A stretch of 16,068 bases of DNA. It comes from UBA7359 sp041689615 (GTDB lineage Bacteria > Pseudomonadota > Gammaproteobacteria > Eutrophobiales > Eutrophobiaceae). The notes beneath the pieces are model-generated. The model searched no databases. It saw nothing but the letters and a program-made list of their open reading frames with translations, and was not told the origin of the DNA. Shown piece after piece: positions 1-7,468 of the stretch (position 1 is the stretch's first letter; every line of letters begins with the position of its first letter). The translations under genes were made by a program, and so were the position numbers. Location: positions 1 to 16,068 of the forward strand of contig JBDNFW010000055.1 in the NCBI GenBank assembly GCA_041689615.1. Direction: 5' to 3'.

Positions 1-379
1 CCCTCATTATAAAACCCGTAACATTTGCATTAACACGCATTAAAGCACCGTTATATGAGCTACTTGTCAGCAATATACCATTTTGGGAAGTTTGTCCTGC
101 GATATAAATAGGTTTAGTATTTGAAGGACTTATATCTCCTAAATTCAAAGCAATAGTTCCACTCAATCCATTAAATACTATAATTCTACTATCAAAAGCA
201 ACTGGTATCGTACTTTCACAAGCATCCCTAAAACTTCCCACACCACTATTCGCAAGATTGGTTACTATGTAAACTTCATAATTTGAAGGAAAACCCCAAT
301 CAGCACCCCAACCTACTGCGCCGGGAATAACTTGCGAATAAGAAACAAAGGAAATTAATAAAAATATTAAGTATTTCAT
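1..379 (-). CDS. Secreted pectate-lyase-like beta-helix protein, N-terminal part only (C-terminus beyond window)
   Basis: The ATG at 379-377 directly follows the TAA of the preceding gene (TAAATG), and the frame stays open to the window edge, giving 126 residues. Residues 1-16 form a Sec signal peptide with a short hydrophobic core ending SYSQ. The mature part starts with the conserved N-terminus of polysaccharide lyase family 1-like proteins: PGAVGWGAD (19-27), VYIVTNLANSGVGSFRDA (36-53), RIIVFNGLSGTI (65-76), IYIAGQT (91-97) and the start of a beta-helix rung, TGFIMR (121-126). In Bacteroidetes these motifs occur in secreted pectate lyases that cleave acidic polysaccharides by beta-elimination. 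The catalytic residues lie outside the window, so activity is unproven. Placement after two fibre genes suggests a tail-associated depolymerase or a secreted enzyme that clears capsule or matrix. It could also be a non-catalytic beta-helix adhesin. Confidence 0.8.
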   Translation of the reverse strand, partial: MKYLIFLLISFVSYSQVIPGAVGWGADWGFPSNYEVYIVTNLANSGVGSFRDACESTIPVAFDSRIIVFNGLSGTIALNLGDISPSNTKPIYIAGQTSQNGILLTSSSYNGALMRVNANVTGFIMR

Positions 380-2104
380 TTAGTTTATGGTTACCGTTAT
401 GTTATCCAAATCCACTGAATCGTTTACATCTCCAGATGATGTTGTATACACCCTAAATGCGGGAGAATTGATACTTGCCGTACCAGTCCAAGTATACATA
501 AAAAAACCACCAGTACTCGTTAAATTAGTAACAGAACTAGTTACCCAACCGCTACTAGAATGCATTCCAGCTACCCAGTTTGTACCTTGTGTTGAGGATT
601 CATCTAAATAAGCTGTTACAGTAACATTTTGTCCACTCAAAACTCCGTTTAGGGTTAATTCAGCACGGTTAGATTCATTATCTATACCACCTGTTTTTGT
701 TGCTCGTAGGGAACGTATTCCATTTTGAGGGTTTAGGATAGTGCTAGTCCAAGTTATTTTTCCATCGGAAACAAGAGTTCCTGCTGTCCCATCAACCTCA
801 TGAGGAATTGCGGTTGCTGCATTATCTTGAAAAAAAAATGGACCTCTTGACACATAAGCTTCCCAGTTCCCTATCGGTCTATAACCAAAAGTAGATGCTT
901 GTTTTGTTAGGGTAATTGGATTTATATTGTCGACCGTTGCAAACTCGATACCGTTCAAAGCTGCATCTATGTCTACTTGTATCTTACCCGTGCTGTATTG
1001 CCAAAGTTGTAGTTTCTGCCCTACAGTCGCAATATCCGTACTTAAATTTACGGTTATGTCTGTTACACCTTCGTAATAGAACAACTTTCTACCACTAGTG
1101 AAATCTGCAGCTGTAAAAGTATATCCGTCTGTTATTGGCGCAAAAGTAAAAACGTCGTTATTTATGCCTCCACTAGTAGCGACCACTTCATCTATTGCGG
1201 TCTGCACATTGGTTGCCGTCAGTCCGCTTGTTGTATTGTCGTAGGTCGTTGATGAAGCCGTCCTTGCTCCAATTAGAGCCGCCTTTGAGGTCGTAGTTCC
1301 ATCCGCTACCAATATGTCGTCTGAAGTTGCCCCTCCTATTTTATAGGCAGACGCAAATACATCTAATCCGTTACCTATAGAAAAGGTATTACTAGTAATT
1401 GAAAGGGCAGCAGGACCAGAAGTCCTTGAAATCGTAAAATTATAGCTATCTAATTGTATATTCCTATTCCCTGTTAAAGTTAAATCTGTATTACCTATGT
1501 TAGTATCTGCACCACCAGCTTCATCCCTCACCTCTTGTATAGCTAATTGGACATTGGTTGATGCTATCGAGCCGTTGGGAGTGAAAGGTACTTCCGCTGC
1601 TGTTTGGTCGTCGGTTCCTGCTGATAATACTTGCGCATCGACATAAGCCTTGTCCGTTAGATCATTCGCATCTGTTGGGGAGCCGTCTAAATTTATAGTC
1701 TTAAAATTACCTATAAAAGAACCACTACCCAACGAACTTTCTTTCTCAAATCTTAATTTGTTAGGTGCAGCGTTGTTTGCTCTAATTCGCATAGCGGAAA
1801 CCTCGGCAGCACTAGGTGCTATTTCAAAAAATTTTGACTTTATATTGCTAACCCCTAATATGTTTAAATTTGCAGCGTCATTACCTGCAGTCAAAACTTC
1901 TGCTAATGTTTGGTCGTCGGTTCCAACAATCCCGCTTAAATCTACAGTACGTAGCGCATCGTTTTCTATTTGAAAATTAAGCACCGGGCCTACCATTTCA
2001 AAAGTTGTTACTTTTTGTCTATCAGCGCCTAACCTAACATTCGTTTGAGAATATCCCAATGAAAAAAACAGAAAAGTAATTGTTAATATTATTTGATTTT
2101 TCAT
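380..2104 (-). CDS. Tail-fibre-like protein with signal peptide and carbohydrate-binding-like C-terminus
   Basis: 574 residues; ATG at 2104, three bases after the stop of the upstream fibre gene. Residues 1-20 are a Sec signal peptide ending GYSQ. The rest is Thr/Ser/Asn/Gly-rich and almost free of Cys, as expected for a beta-rich fibre. Repeated fibre motifs are visible: GTDDQT at 61-66 and 163-168, NDLTDKAYVDAQV at 147-159 (the 'ATKxYVD' linker common in phage fibres), and TNVQxAIxEV at 183-192 and 298-307. From about residue 425 the sequence changes to a predicted beta-sandwich that ends DSVDLDNITVTIN, much like the last strand of CBM4/9-type carbohydrate-binding modules. The likely role is receptor or glycan binding at the tail tip, or on the cell surface if it really is secreted. 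The fibre class is fairly secure; the binding target is unknown. The gene is more AT-rich than the head genes. Confidence 0.75.
   Translation of the reverse strand: MKNQIILTITFLFFSLGYSQTNVRLGADRQKVTTFEMVGPVLNFQIENDALRTVDLSGIVGTDDQTLAEVLTAGNDAANLNILGVSNIKSKFFEIAPSAAEVSAMRIRANNAAPNKLRFEKESSLGSGSFIGNFKTINLDGSPTDANDLTDKAYVDAQVLSAGTDDQTAAEVPFTPNGSIASTNVQLAIQEVRDEAGGADTNIGNTDLTLTGNRNIQLDSYNFTISRTSGPAALSITSNTFSIGNGLDVFASAYKIGGATSDDILVADGTTTSKAALIGARTASSTTYDNTTSGLTATNVQTAIDEVVATSGGINNDVFTFAPITDGYTFTAADFTSGRKLFYYEGVTDITVNLSTDIATVGQKLQLWQYSTGKIQVDIDAALNGIEFATVDNINPITLTKQASTFGYRPIGNWEAYVSRGPFFFQDNAATAIPHEVDGTAGTLVSDGKITWTSTILNPQNGIRSLRATKTGGIDNESNRAELTLNGVLSGQNVTVTAYLDESSTQGTNWVAGMHSSSGWVTSSVTNLTSTGGFFMYTWTGTASINSPAFRVYTTSSGDVNDSVDLDNITVTIN
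1601..1924. repeat. Pair of 18-bp direct repeats inside the fibre gene
   Basis: The 18-mer tgtttggtcgtcggttcc occurs identically at 1601-1618 and 1907-1924. On the minus strand it encodes the GTDDQT motif twice (residues 163-168 and 61-66). The identity exceeds what the protein motif alone requires, so it looks like a recent internal duplication or a recombination site between fibre modules. Confidence 0.75.
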
Positions 2105-2107
2105 AGC

Positions 2108-4168
2108 TTAATATTGTTCTATTTTAATGGTTCCGTTTAACATCCCGTCCTGTACAGTAGTACCGTTAAGAATTACGATTTGTATATAAGTTCCGGCATA
2201 TGCTACTTTTGCCGATATATTATTTCCAAGACCGTTCTGTTGTGTAAAAACCACATGGGTCGCAGATGGATTGTAGCTGGCGGGAACATTGGGCGTTACC
2301 CTATATATTCCGGAACTTTGTCTTGACCAGGTCCAACCGGAAGTATCGTTGAACAAAATCGCAGCTGAAGGTGCGGAAGTAGAATTTTGGGTAACACGGG
2401 CTACATAACTGGTAAAAGGTTTTGGATTCGGGATCCAGGTAAAAGCATCACTTCCCGTATATGAAAGAACCCATCCCGGTTGAGGGAAATTTGTTTCAAT
2501 GATCTTGCTTATATCTATTGAATTGTCCGCAATATCGTCTTTTGTGACAGTTTCAAAAGCTATCTTATCACTGGTTATCGCGTTAGGAACAATTTTAATT
2601 GATGTAATTGATCCGGAAGTTAATTCTGTTGAGCCTATCGTTTCGGGTATAATCTTTGTTCCGCTCAAAGATGCGGTTAACACTTTGGTTCCGGAAAGAG
2701 TGTTCGTGATTATTTTTGCTCCGTTTATACTGTTGTCCGCGGGACTAAAAACAAGATCAATGGTACCGTCCGTATCTTGATAGGTCGCCGTAATACCTGT
2801 TTCGGTATTTCCGGAGAACATTCCCCCCGATATATCCTGTACTTCTTCAGTCGACAATTTTGTATCAATGGTATGAGCTCCGGTACTGTATCCGTTGTTG
2901 GAAACAAAGTTATCCACTTGAAGCTCGGTCAGTTGAGTATTAGTATCTACAGTATGATTGCCTACCGAATAATTTTTAGAGTTTAAATAAGCGCCTATGT
3001 TAAAAGTTGGATCTGTTTGATTTAATACGCTAAAAGTAAGAACGCCCAGGCTTTCTGTTACTCCTGTAAGATAATCGTTTCCATCACCTGCGCCACCAGC
3101 TCCGTCGTCAGTAAAAGTGGTAAAAATATCGGGAAGTCCATTTCTTGTAAGTGTAATTGTTTTTGTAGAAACGCCCGTAACTCCTATTCCCGTAACAAAT
3201 CCGTCGGTACCTGCAGATCCTCCGGCATCGGTAGCTAGTTCAAAAGTAAATCCCCCTGCGGGAGTATAATTATCCAATTCCGCATTAGTACCTGCTGCAA
3301 AATCAAAAGAAGGTACAGGAGAATTTGCGTCGATATGATTTGTTCCACCGCCCGTTGAGTTTATTACGTAAGGGGTTAAAACTTGTCCGTTCCCGGTAAC
3401 GGAAATATTGGTTCCAGCGTTTATTTTAGTTTCCGATCCGCTGGCCCTACCGGCATCAACGTATATTTTAGTAGTTGCGTCTTGGTTTGCAACAGGGTCC
3501 GCAAGGTTTATTATTTTTCCCAATATTCCCATATCTATATTATTACTACCGGTACTTAGATCATTGGTCATGGCCCTTGTTCCGTCCGTACGCAAAGCAT
3601 TAAGATCGTTGTGGGCAAGATCGGTAATCTGTGATTCGGTAATAGCTAATAAACCTTCATGCTGTTTGACCGCGGTCAAAGGTACGTTTGCATCGGGAAT
3701 ATTGGCCCAAGTGACGCCAGCGGTAAGGTCGTTTGCCTCGCTTCCCGAAGCTGTTACCACTAAATCGCCAGAACCTAAAATATCAAGACCATTGATAGTC
3801 CTGATGTTTGTTGCCGATACAAGGTTGTTTTGTTTGGCATCAAGAGCGGCTTGTAGGTCGGCTTGGTTAGAAAGAGTACCTATAATAGAGCCCCATGCCC
3901 CTCCGCCACCAAGAGTGCTTAAATCGACCGTATTGCCTCCCGCTCCCGATATTGTAAGATTCGGTCCCGTAAGAATCAAGTTTTGATTAATCAAGGATAA
4001 GGGTATCTTGCTTACTACCCTATTGCCGTCCGTGGCCAAAATAGTGTCCGTTTCTATCAACGTTCCCATTAAAGGTCGTATTCTTTGGAATATGTCCTGT
4101 ACAGGTTCTTGTGAATAGGAAAGCACCGTTGTAAACAGTGCTAAAAAAAATACGATTTGGTTTTTCAT
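2108..4168 (-). CDS. Long tail-fibre-like protein with signal peptide and decapeptide stalk repeats
   Basis: 686 residues; ATG at 4168, four bases after the preceding stop. Residues 1-20 form a Sec signal peptide (starts MKNQI, ends SYSQ). The body is a mosaic of known fibre elements: ADLQAALDAKQNNLV at 103-117 followed by INGLDILGSGDLVV at 125-138; IINLADPVANQDATTKIYVD at 219-238; two related segments containing GNHTVDTNTQL (403-413) and GAHTIDTKLS (430-439); and eight decapeptide repeats at 481-560. The C-terminal 100 or so residues (from about 585) form a separate small beta domain, probably the tip. These elements occur in trimeric phage fibres, so the protein is probably a homotrimeric stalk with a tip that contacts the receptor. 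It shares its signal-peptide start with the next gene, which suggests duplication. A cell-surface adhesin is the main alternative because of the signal peptide. Confidence 0.78.
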   Translation of the reverse strand: MKNQIVFFLALFTTVLSYSQEPVQDIFQRIRPLMGTLIETDTILATDGNRVVSKIPLSLINQNLILTGPNLTISGAGGNTVDLSTLGGGGAWGSIIGTLSNQADLQAALDAKQNNLVSATNIRTINGLDILGSGDLVVTASGSEANDLTAGVTWANIPDANVPLTAVKQHEGLLAITESQITDLAHNDLNALRTDGTRAMTNDLSTGSNNIDMGILGKIINLADPVANQDATTKIYVDAGRASGSETKINAGTNISVTGNGQVLTPYVINSTGGGTNHIDANSPVPSFDFAAGTNAELDNYTPAGGFTFELATDAGGSAGTDGFVTGIGVTGVSTKTITLTRNGLPDIFTTFTDDGAGGAGDGNDYLTGVTESLGVLTFSVLNQTDPTFNIGAYLNSKNYSVGNHTVDTNTQLTELQVDNFVSNNGYSTGAHTIDTKLSTEEVQDISGGMFSGNTETGITATYQDTDGTIDLVFSPADNSINGAKIITNTLSGTKVLTASLSGTKIIPETIGSTELTSGSITSIKIVPNAITSDKIAFETVTKDDIADNSIDISKIIETNFPQPGWVLSYTGSDAFTWIPNPKPFTSYVARVTQNSTSAPSAAILFNDTSGWTWSRQSSGIYRVTPNVPASYNPSATHVVFTQQNGLGNNISAKVAYAGTYIQIVILNGTTVQDGMLNGTIKIEQY
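2489..2728 (-). repeat. Eight in-frame decapeptide repeats (30-bp period) in the long fibre gene
   Basis: Residues 481-560 of the long fibre divide exactly into eight ten-residue units: INGAKIITNT, LSGTKVLTAS, LSGTKIIPET, IGSTELTSGS, ITSIKIVPNA, ITSDKIAFET, VTKDDIADNS, IDISKIIETN. A branched aliphatic residue stands at position 1, mostly K (also E or D) at position 5 and an aliphatic at position 6. Such I-x3-K-I-x4 arrays are typical of slender trimeric shafts in phage fibres. The DNA copies have diverged, so the repeat is kept by protein selection rather than by recent expansion. Confidence 0.85.
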
Positions 4169-4172
4169 TTTA

Positions 4173-4682
4173 TTATATGTTTTCAGGATTGAACTGGTCT
4201 ATTTTTTTCCAACTGGATTCGTCCGTTACCGCCCCGCCCAAGTATATTCTTTTACCGAACTTGTCCAAAGCAAAAAAACCTTCGGCTATATCCAAGGATT
4301 CTAAGTATTGATTGTTAGGATTGTTGTTTGGATGCTTGAATATTAGCAAAGGATTGGCTATCGGCGTATTGGCGGCGGTTCCTATAATCTCCGCCACAAA
4401 GTTGAAGTGCCTGTTGGAATAATCTATGTTCTCGGTAATGGAATTGGCGGGATATTTAAAATTAGTAGAAAGTACCCCGTTTCCATTAACCCCTACATCT
4501 TTCCATACAAAATAGGTTCCAGTTTCAACACATAGCACTTTCATGTACTCATAGTACTGAAAAGCTTTATAATCGGAGACTCCTAGATTTCTCATTTCGG
4601 TCAGGGTCGCAAAAAAAGTCTTAGCGTCAAGCGGCAATTGATTTGCTACAAAAAGGCTTTTTGCAATGTTTTCGAACGCCAT
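4173..4682 (-). CDS. Small virion-associated protein upstream of the fibres (function unknown)
   Basis: 169 residues; ATG at 4682, one base after the stop of the preceding neck gene and four bases before the first fibre gene, so it is probably co-translated with both. There is no signal peptide and no membrane segment. The N-terminus reads AKSLFVANQLPLDAKTFFATL (broken here as ANQLPLDAKT, 13-22), and then comes a YYEYMKVLCVETGTYFVW stretch (43-60) typical of the 'LPLDxRT ... Y.GLxVYV.ETGxYY' starts seen in small fibre or baseplate-type proteins of Bacteroidetes phages. The C-terminus, ending GAVTDESSWKKID, resembles a short fibre tip. It may be a head fibre, a short tail fibre or the adaptor that attaches the long fibres. 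I do not recognise a specific family with certainty. Confidence 0.6.
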   Translation of the reverse strand: MAFENIAKSLFVANQLPLDAKTFFATLTEMRNLGVSDYKAFQYYEYMKVLCVETGTYFVWKDVGVNGNGVLSTNFKYPANSITENIDYSNRHFNFVAEIIGTAANTPIANPLLIFKHPNNNPNNQYLESLDIAEGFFALDKFGKRIYLGGAVTDESSWKKIDQFNPENI

Positions 4683-4683
4683 A

Positions 4684-5703
4684 TTAACTGTCTTTTAGTT
4701 TAAAGAAAATATTTGAATGCGAGTAATAGGTTTTTGAAATAAATATTTCAAGGTCAAGTACGTTATTATAATGTCGATCAAAAACAAGATCGGTAACGTC
4801 CGAATTAAATGTATCGTATATTTTATACTTTCCTTCGGGCGTTCCCTGGATCGCAAAACCTATTCGGCCCACTTTGTTATAGGGAACTATCTGCCCCTCT
4901 TTGAAAACGTCCAGACCGTAAATGTCAGTAGTGTTCAAAAACAATTGGGAAATACTTGGAGCTTCCCCGATATCCAACGTAAGGCCATCATATTGCCAGG
5001 CATAAACTTTTATATCCAATTCTATCTCTTTCAAAACGCATGTCTCTTTAGCTTCCAGTACGGCCGAATTCGCTCCAAAACCCCTAGGGTAGTATATAAT
5101 GGCGTCCTTGGTACTGAAATTGATTATTGTACTTAATATTTCCCAATCCTCTAGGTTCTGTGGCATAGCTTCTTCCCCAATAGCGCCATCCCTTTGGTCT
5201 TTCCAGTCCTGCTCATAATCCTTCATAATCCTACGGCCGTACCTGTTAGGTTCTAAGAACGTTTTAGCGCCGAAAAGCTTCCATATGATATAGGAGACCA
5301 AAGCTTCGGTATGGTTTCTTATACAGGCTGGATTGCCTTCTCCGTCATGCATTATACCGTAGTAATAAAGCTGAAGGTTTGTTGCGGAAGAATAATTGTT
5401 ATGGAACTGTATCTTGTTACCGTACTGGTTATAGACGTAGTTGTTCAAGAGTTCGCCGTCAACGAAAATGTCCTGTATTTCAAGACAGTCCGATGGAAGG
5501 TTAAGAAACTTTCCTGACCAGTTGGTAATGTCCTTTGTGTACTTTATGGTCTTGTAGACCCTTGCGCTATTGTACCCAAGTTTTTGTTGTGCCCGGAATA
5601 TCCATCTACGGATCTTTTCACGGGCGTTGGAAAGGTTGGTGATACCGGTATCGTCCTTTACGTTCTCCAGTATTTCGTCAAATGGTATCAAGGTGCTTAT
5701 CAT
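4684..5703 (-). CDS. Putative neck/tail adaptor (stabilisation-type) protein
   Basis: 339 residues; the ATG overlaps the TGA of the upstream gene by four bases (ATGA at 5703-5700). Two parts are visible. Residues 1 to about 195 are helix-rich, starting with an amphipathic segment around REKIRRWIFRAQQKLG (28-43), then LPSDCLEIQDIFVDGE (69-84), and a helix with HTEALVSYIIWKLFGAKTFL (131-150). This arrangement recalls tail-tubular or stabilisation ring proteins below the portal of short-tailed phages, where an 'LPxDxxxIxxVxxDG' segment is common. Residues about 196-339 look like an all-beta domain that could hold fibres or decorate the tail. The function is inferred from position and pattern only; no catalytic motif is visible. 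Confidence 0.55.
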   Translation of the reverse strand: MISTLIPFDEILENVKDDTGITNLSNAREKIRRWIFRAQQKLGYNSARVYKTIKYTKDITNWSGKFLNLPSDCLEIQDIFVDGELLNNYVYNQYGNKIQFHNNYSSATNLQLYYYGIMHDGEGNPACIRNHTEALVSYIIWKLFGAKTFLEPNRYGRRIMKDYEQDWKDQRDGAIGEEAMPQNLEDWEILSTIINFSTKDAIIYYPRGFGANSAVLEAKETCVLKEIELDIKVYAWQYDGLTLDIGEAPSISQLFLNTTDIYGLDVFKEGQIVPYNKVGRIGFAIQGTPEGKYKIYDTFNSDVTDLVFDRHYNNVLDLEIFISKTYYSHSNIFFKLKDS

Positions 5704-6131
5704 CCTACGAATATTTGCTTGAGTTTACTCTTTCTTTTGAATTCGGGATCGTTGATAGGCAATGCTAAGATATCGTTTTTTTTCTTAGCTTCATCTTCTT
5801 TATTACTGACCGGACGATTTCCCCTTGGCTGTTTTAGCATAAGCACATACGCTAAAGTGCTTTCATCGGGCATATTGTACCAAAGCCATTTTATGATTAT
5901 TTTTTTCATGTATCTGGCTCTGGTAAGCTGTAAGGCTCCCGAAAAAGGAAAATATATAGGTATGGTCCATCTATCGTAAAGATCCCTTACCCATATCGTA
6001 AAATAGGTCATTATTATCTTGGAAAACAGTCTAAAGGAAACTTCCTCTTTTTCGTCCTCGTTCAATATGTCATAAAAATCCCTTATATAATAAGCGTTGA
6101 GCTGTCCATAGGATTTATCAAATTTCTTCAT
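5700..6131 (-). CDS. Small conserved-type phage structural protein, function unknown
   Basis: 143 residues if translation starts at the ATG at 6131 (MKKFDKSYGQLN), giving a 14-base overlap with the upstream gene. Longer starts at 6173 or 6164 exist but would raise the overlap to 56 or 47 bases. The protein is rich in aromatic and basic residues (YYIRDFYDIL, MTYFTIWVRDLYDRW, IIIKWLWYNM) and ends with a Lys-rich tail. It has hydrophobic helices but no clear membrane span. Its place between two neck candidates suggests a small ring, stopper or tail-completion protein. No family is recognised. Confidence 0.6.
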   Translation of the reverse strand: MKKFDKSYGQLNAYYIRDFYDILNEDEKEEVSFRLFSKIIMTYFTIWVRDLYDRWTIPIYFPFSGALQLTRARYMKKIIIKWLWYNMPDESTLAYVLMLKQPRGNRPVSNKEDEAKKKNDILALPINDPEFKRKSKLKQIFVG

Positions 6132-6819
6132 TCGAGGGTTGTTTTTCTGATATGTTGTTGACATTATTGTCAATGTACTGTCTTAACATAAGCCCTAGGT
6201 CTGTCTGTGTGGTCGAAATGGTTATCTCGTCTATGATTTCAGAAGGGCAAGGGTACGGGTCTTTCGTCCAGTCGTAACTTTGTGCCTGTGAAGGGTCGTA
6301 TAGTACGGCGCTAAGGTCGATGGAAACTTTTTCGTTGTCGTTGAACGATTTTATCTCGTCGTCAAAAGCTTTTAAAAGAAGGCCCATATCGCTTGACGTA
6401 TCCACTTGGCATTCGTTTATTTTTCCAGGAAACAATATAAGTAGGTCACCGTGCATTGTCGCTTTTGGAAAATTCTTGTTCAATATGTTCTTTAGGGAAC
6501 TACGGAACGCCATTCTGTCCATTACGGGGATTTCCTTTTCGTTCTTAGTGACCATTATACCGTGCGCGTCCATATAAATTACCGCAGGTATTTTTTTTTC
6601 GTAATAGTACTTTGTTTTTTCTAAGAATATGGTTCCCACATGTTGAAAGCATTCGTCCGTTATAGTAAGGCCATAAGTAGAGAACTTCGGTATTTTGCGC
6701 GCCCTATGTTTTCTAAGGAAACTACGCATCAATCTTTCGCTTATTACATTGTCATTGGAGACCTGTCCCCCATGGTAAATGTTCATAAGCTCGTACACTA
6801 TCTGTTCTTCGGTTCTCAT
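6118..6819 (-). CDS. Putative neck/ring protein, function unknown
   Basis: 233 residues; start ATG overlaps the upstream TGA by four bases (6819-6816). The N-terminus has a helical segment, VSNDNVISERLMRSFLRKHR (20-39), followed by mixed alpha/beta sequence with VIYMDAHGIMV (80-90) and MHGDLLILFPG (122-132), and a C-terminal block SAVLYDPSQAQSYDWTKDPYP (broken as LYDPSQAQSYDW, 173-184) leading to PSEIIDEI (192-199). I have the impression of a family common next to the portal-capsid cluster in Bacteroidetes phages, with the 'DD..IS.R....FL...RA' start and the 'DxxxDPYPxPSEII' end. That points to a head-tail ring or connector role, but the assignment rests on position. No enzyme motif is seen. 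Confidence 0.6.
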   Translation of the reverse strand: MRTEEQIVYELMNIYHGGQVSNDNVISERLMRSFLRKHRARKIPKFSTYGLTITDECFQHVGTIFLEKTKYYYEKKIPAVIYMDAHGIMVTKNEKEIPVMDRMAFRSSLKNILNKNFPKATMHGDLLILFPGKINECQVDTSSDMGLLLKAFDDEIKSFNDNEKVSIDLSAVLYDPSQAQSYDWTKDPYPCPSEIIDEITISTTQTDLGLMLRQYIDNNVNNISEKQPSNEEI

Positions 6820-7463
6820 GCTCTACGGTTTCTGAACCCAGTTTCTTGGGCCATTTTTAATTGTGTCCTATCGTCGGCCCTTGTTCCTACAAGGCTTACC
6901 ACTGTTTTATACAATATATCCTCCTGTGCCACCTTTGAAAGGTTTACGGCATCGATCAATGGATTATTTAAAGTGGCGAACGTAGGCTCCTTTAAATAGG
7001 TAACGTAACATCCAACGGCTTTTTTATCGGGTCCGCTCAATATTTTTACGTAATCCATATACTGTAGTATCAACGGGTATTCCGGTGTAGGCCTGTTGTG
7101 CGGGTCGGACATATAGGCGTCAAAATTACCGTGTCGCAAAAGAACGGGCCTTCTGCCGGTTGTCTTGTCTTCATATTTCGGGTTTGCCCTAAAAAGATAA
7201 TGTACCTCGTTATGTATCGTGGCTATTTTTGCCGAGGCATCGTCCGGGTCGTCAATGGTGGGCCTAACGGTCGTTTTCATAAGTGGCCGTAGGTCGTTGG
7301 TTATCTGCTGTGTCTTTTCTATAATAGGTATCCGCTCACCGATAAAATCGTAAGTACTGGTCTGAAAGACCCTTAAAAATTCCGGCAACTGAACGAAGTC
7401 GGAACCTTTTTTGTCCATTAGTTCAAGGCCTTTTTCGTAAATTTCGGTGAGTGAATACGCCAT
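6816..7463 (-). CDS. Putative neck/head-completion protein, function unknown
   Basis: 215 residues; ATG at 7463, five bases after the stop of the upstream gene; its TGA overlaps the next ATG. Visible blocks: an N-terminal helical region, QITNDLRPLM (53-62), HNEVHYLFRANPKYEDK (84-100), DPHNRPTPEYPLIL (120-133) and a CYVTYLKEP beta strand (152-160), then a long C-terminal helix (NLSKVAQEDILYKTVVSLVG, 174-193) with a basic end RNRRA. The 'DLRPL ... DPxxRPTxxYP ... YxxxP' pattern recalls structural proteins encoded near the capsid in Bacteroidetes phages. A ring or connector subunit is the best guess from context; there is no direct evidence for a biochemical activity. Confidence 0.6.
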   Translation of the reverse strand: MAYSLTEIYEKGLELMDKKGSDFVQLPEFLRVFQTSTYDFIGERIPIIEKTQQITNDLRPLMKTTVRPTIDDPDDASAKIATIHNEVHYLFRANPKYEDKTTGRRPVLLRHGNFDAYMSDPHNRPTPEYPLILQYMDYVKILSGPDKKAVGCYVTYLKEPTFATLNNPLIDAVNLSKVAQEDILYKTVVSLVGTRADDRTQLKMAQETGFRNRRA

Positions 7464-7468
7464 TTTAT

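Noticed and set aside
3408..3986. Plus-strand open frame of 192 codons opposite the long fibre gene
   Set aside because: It is a shadow of a low-complexity Thr/Asn/Gly-rich fibre sequence; hydrophobic runs result from reading those codons backwards.
6132..6173. Upstream starts for the gene at 5700-6131
   Set aside because: They would create overlaps of 47-56 bases with the preceding gene, whereas its neighbours overlap by 4 bases; ATG at 6131 is more economical, though not proven.
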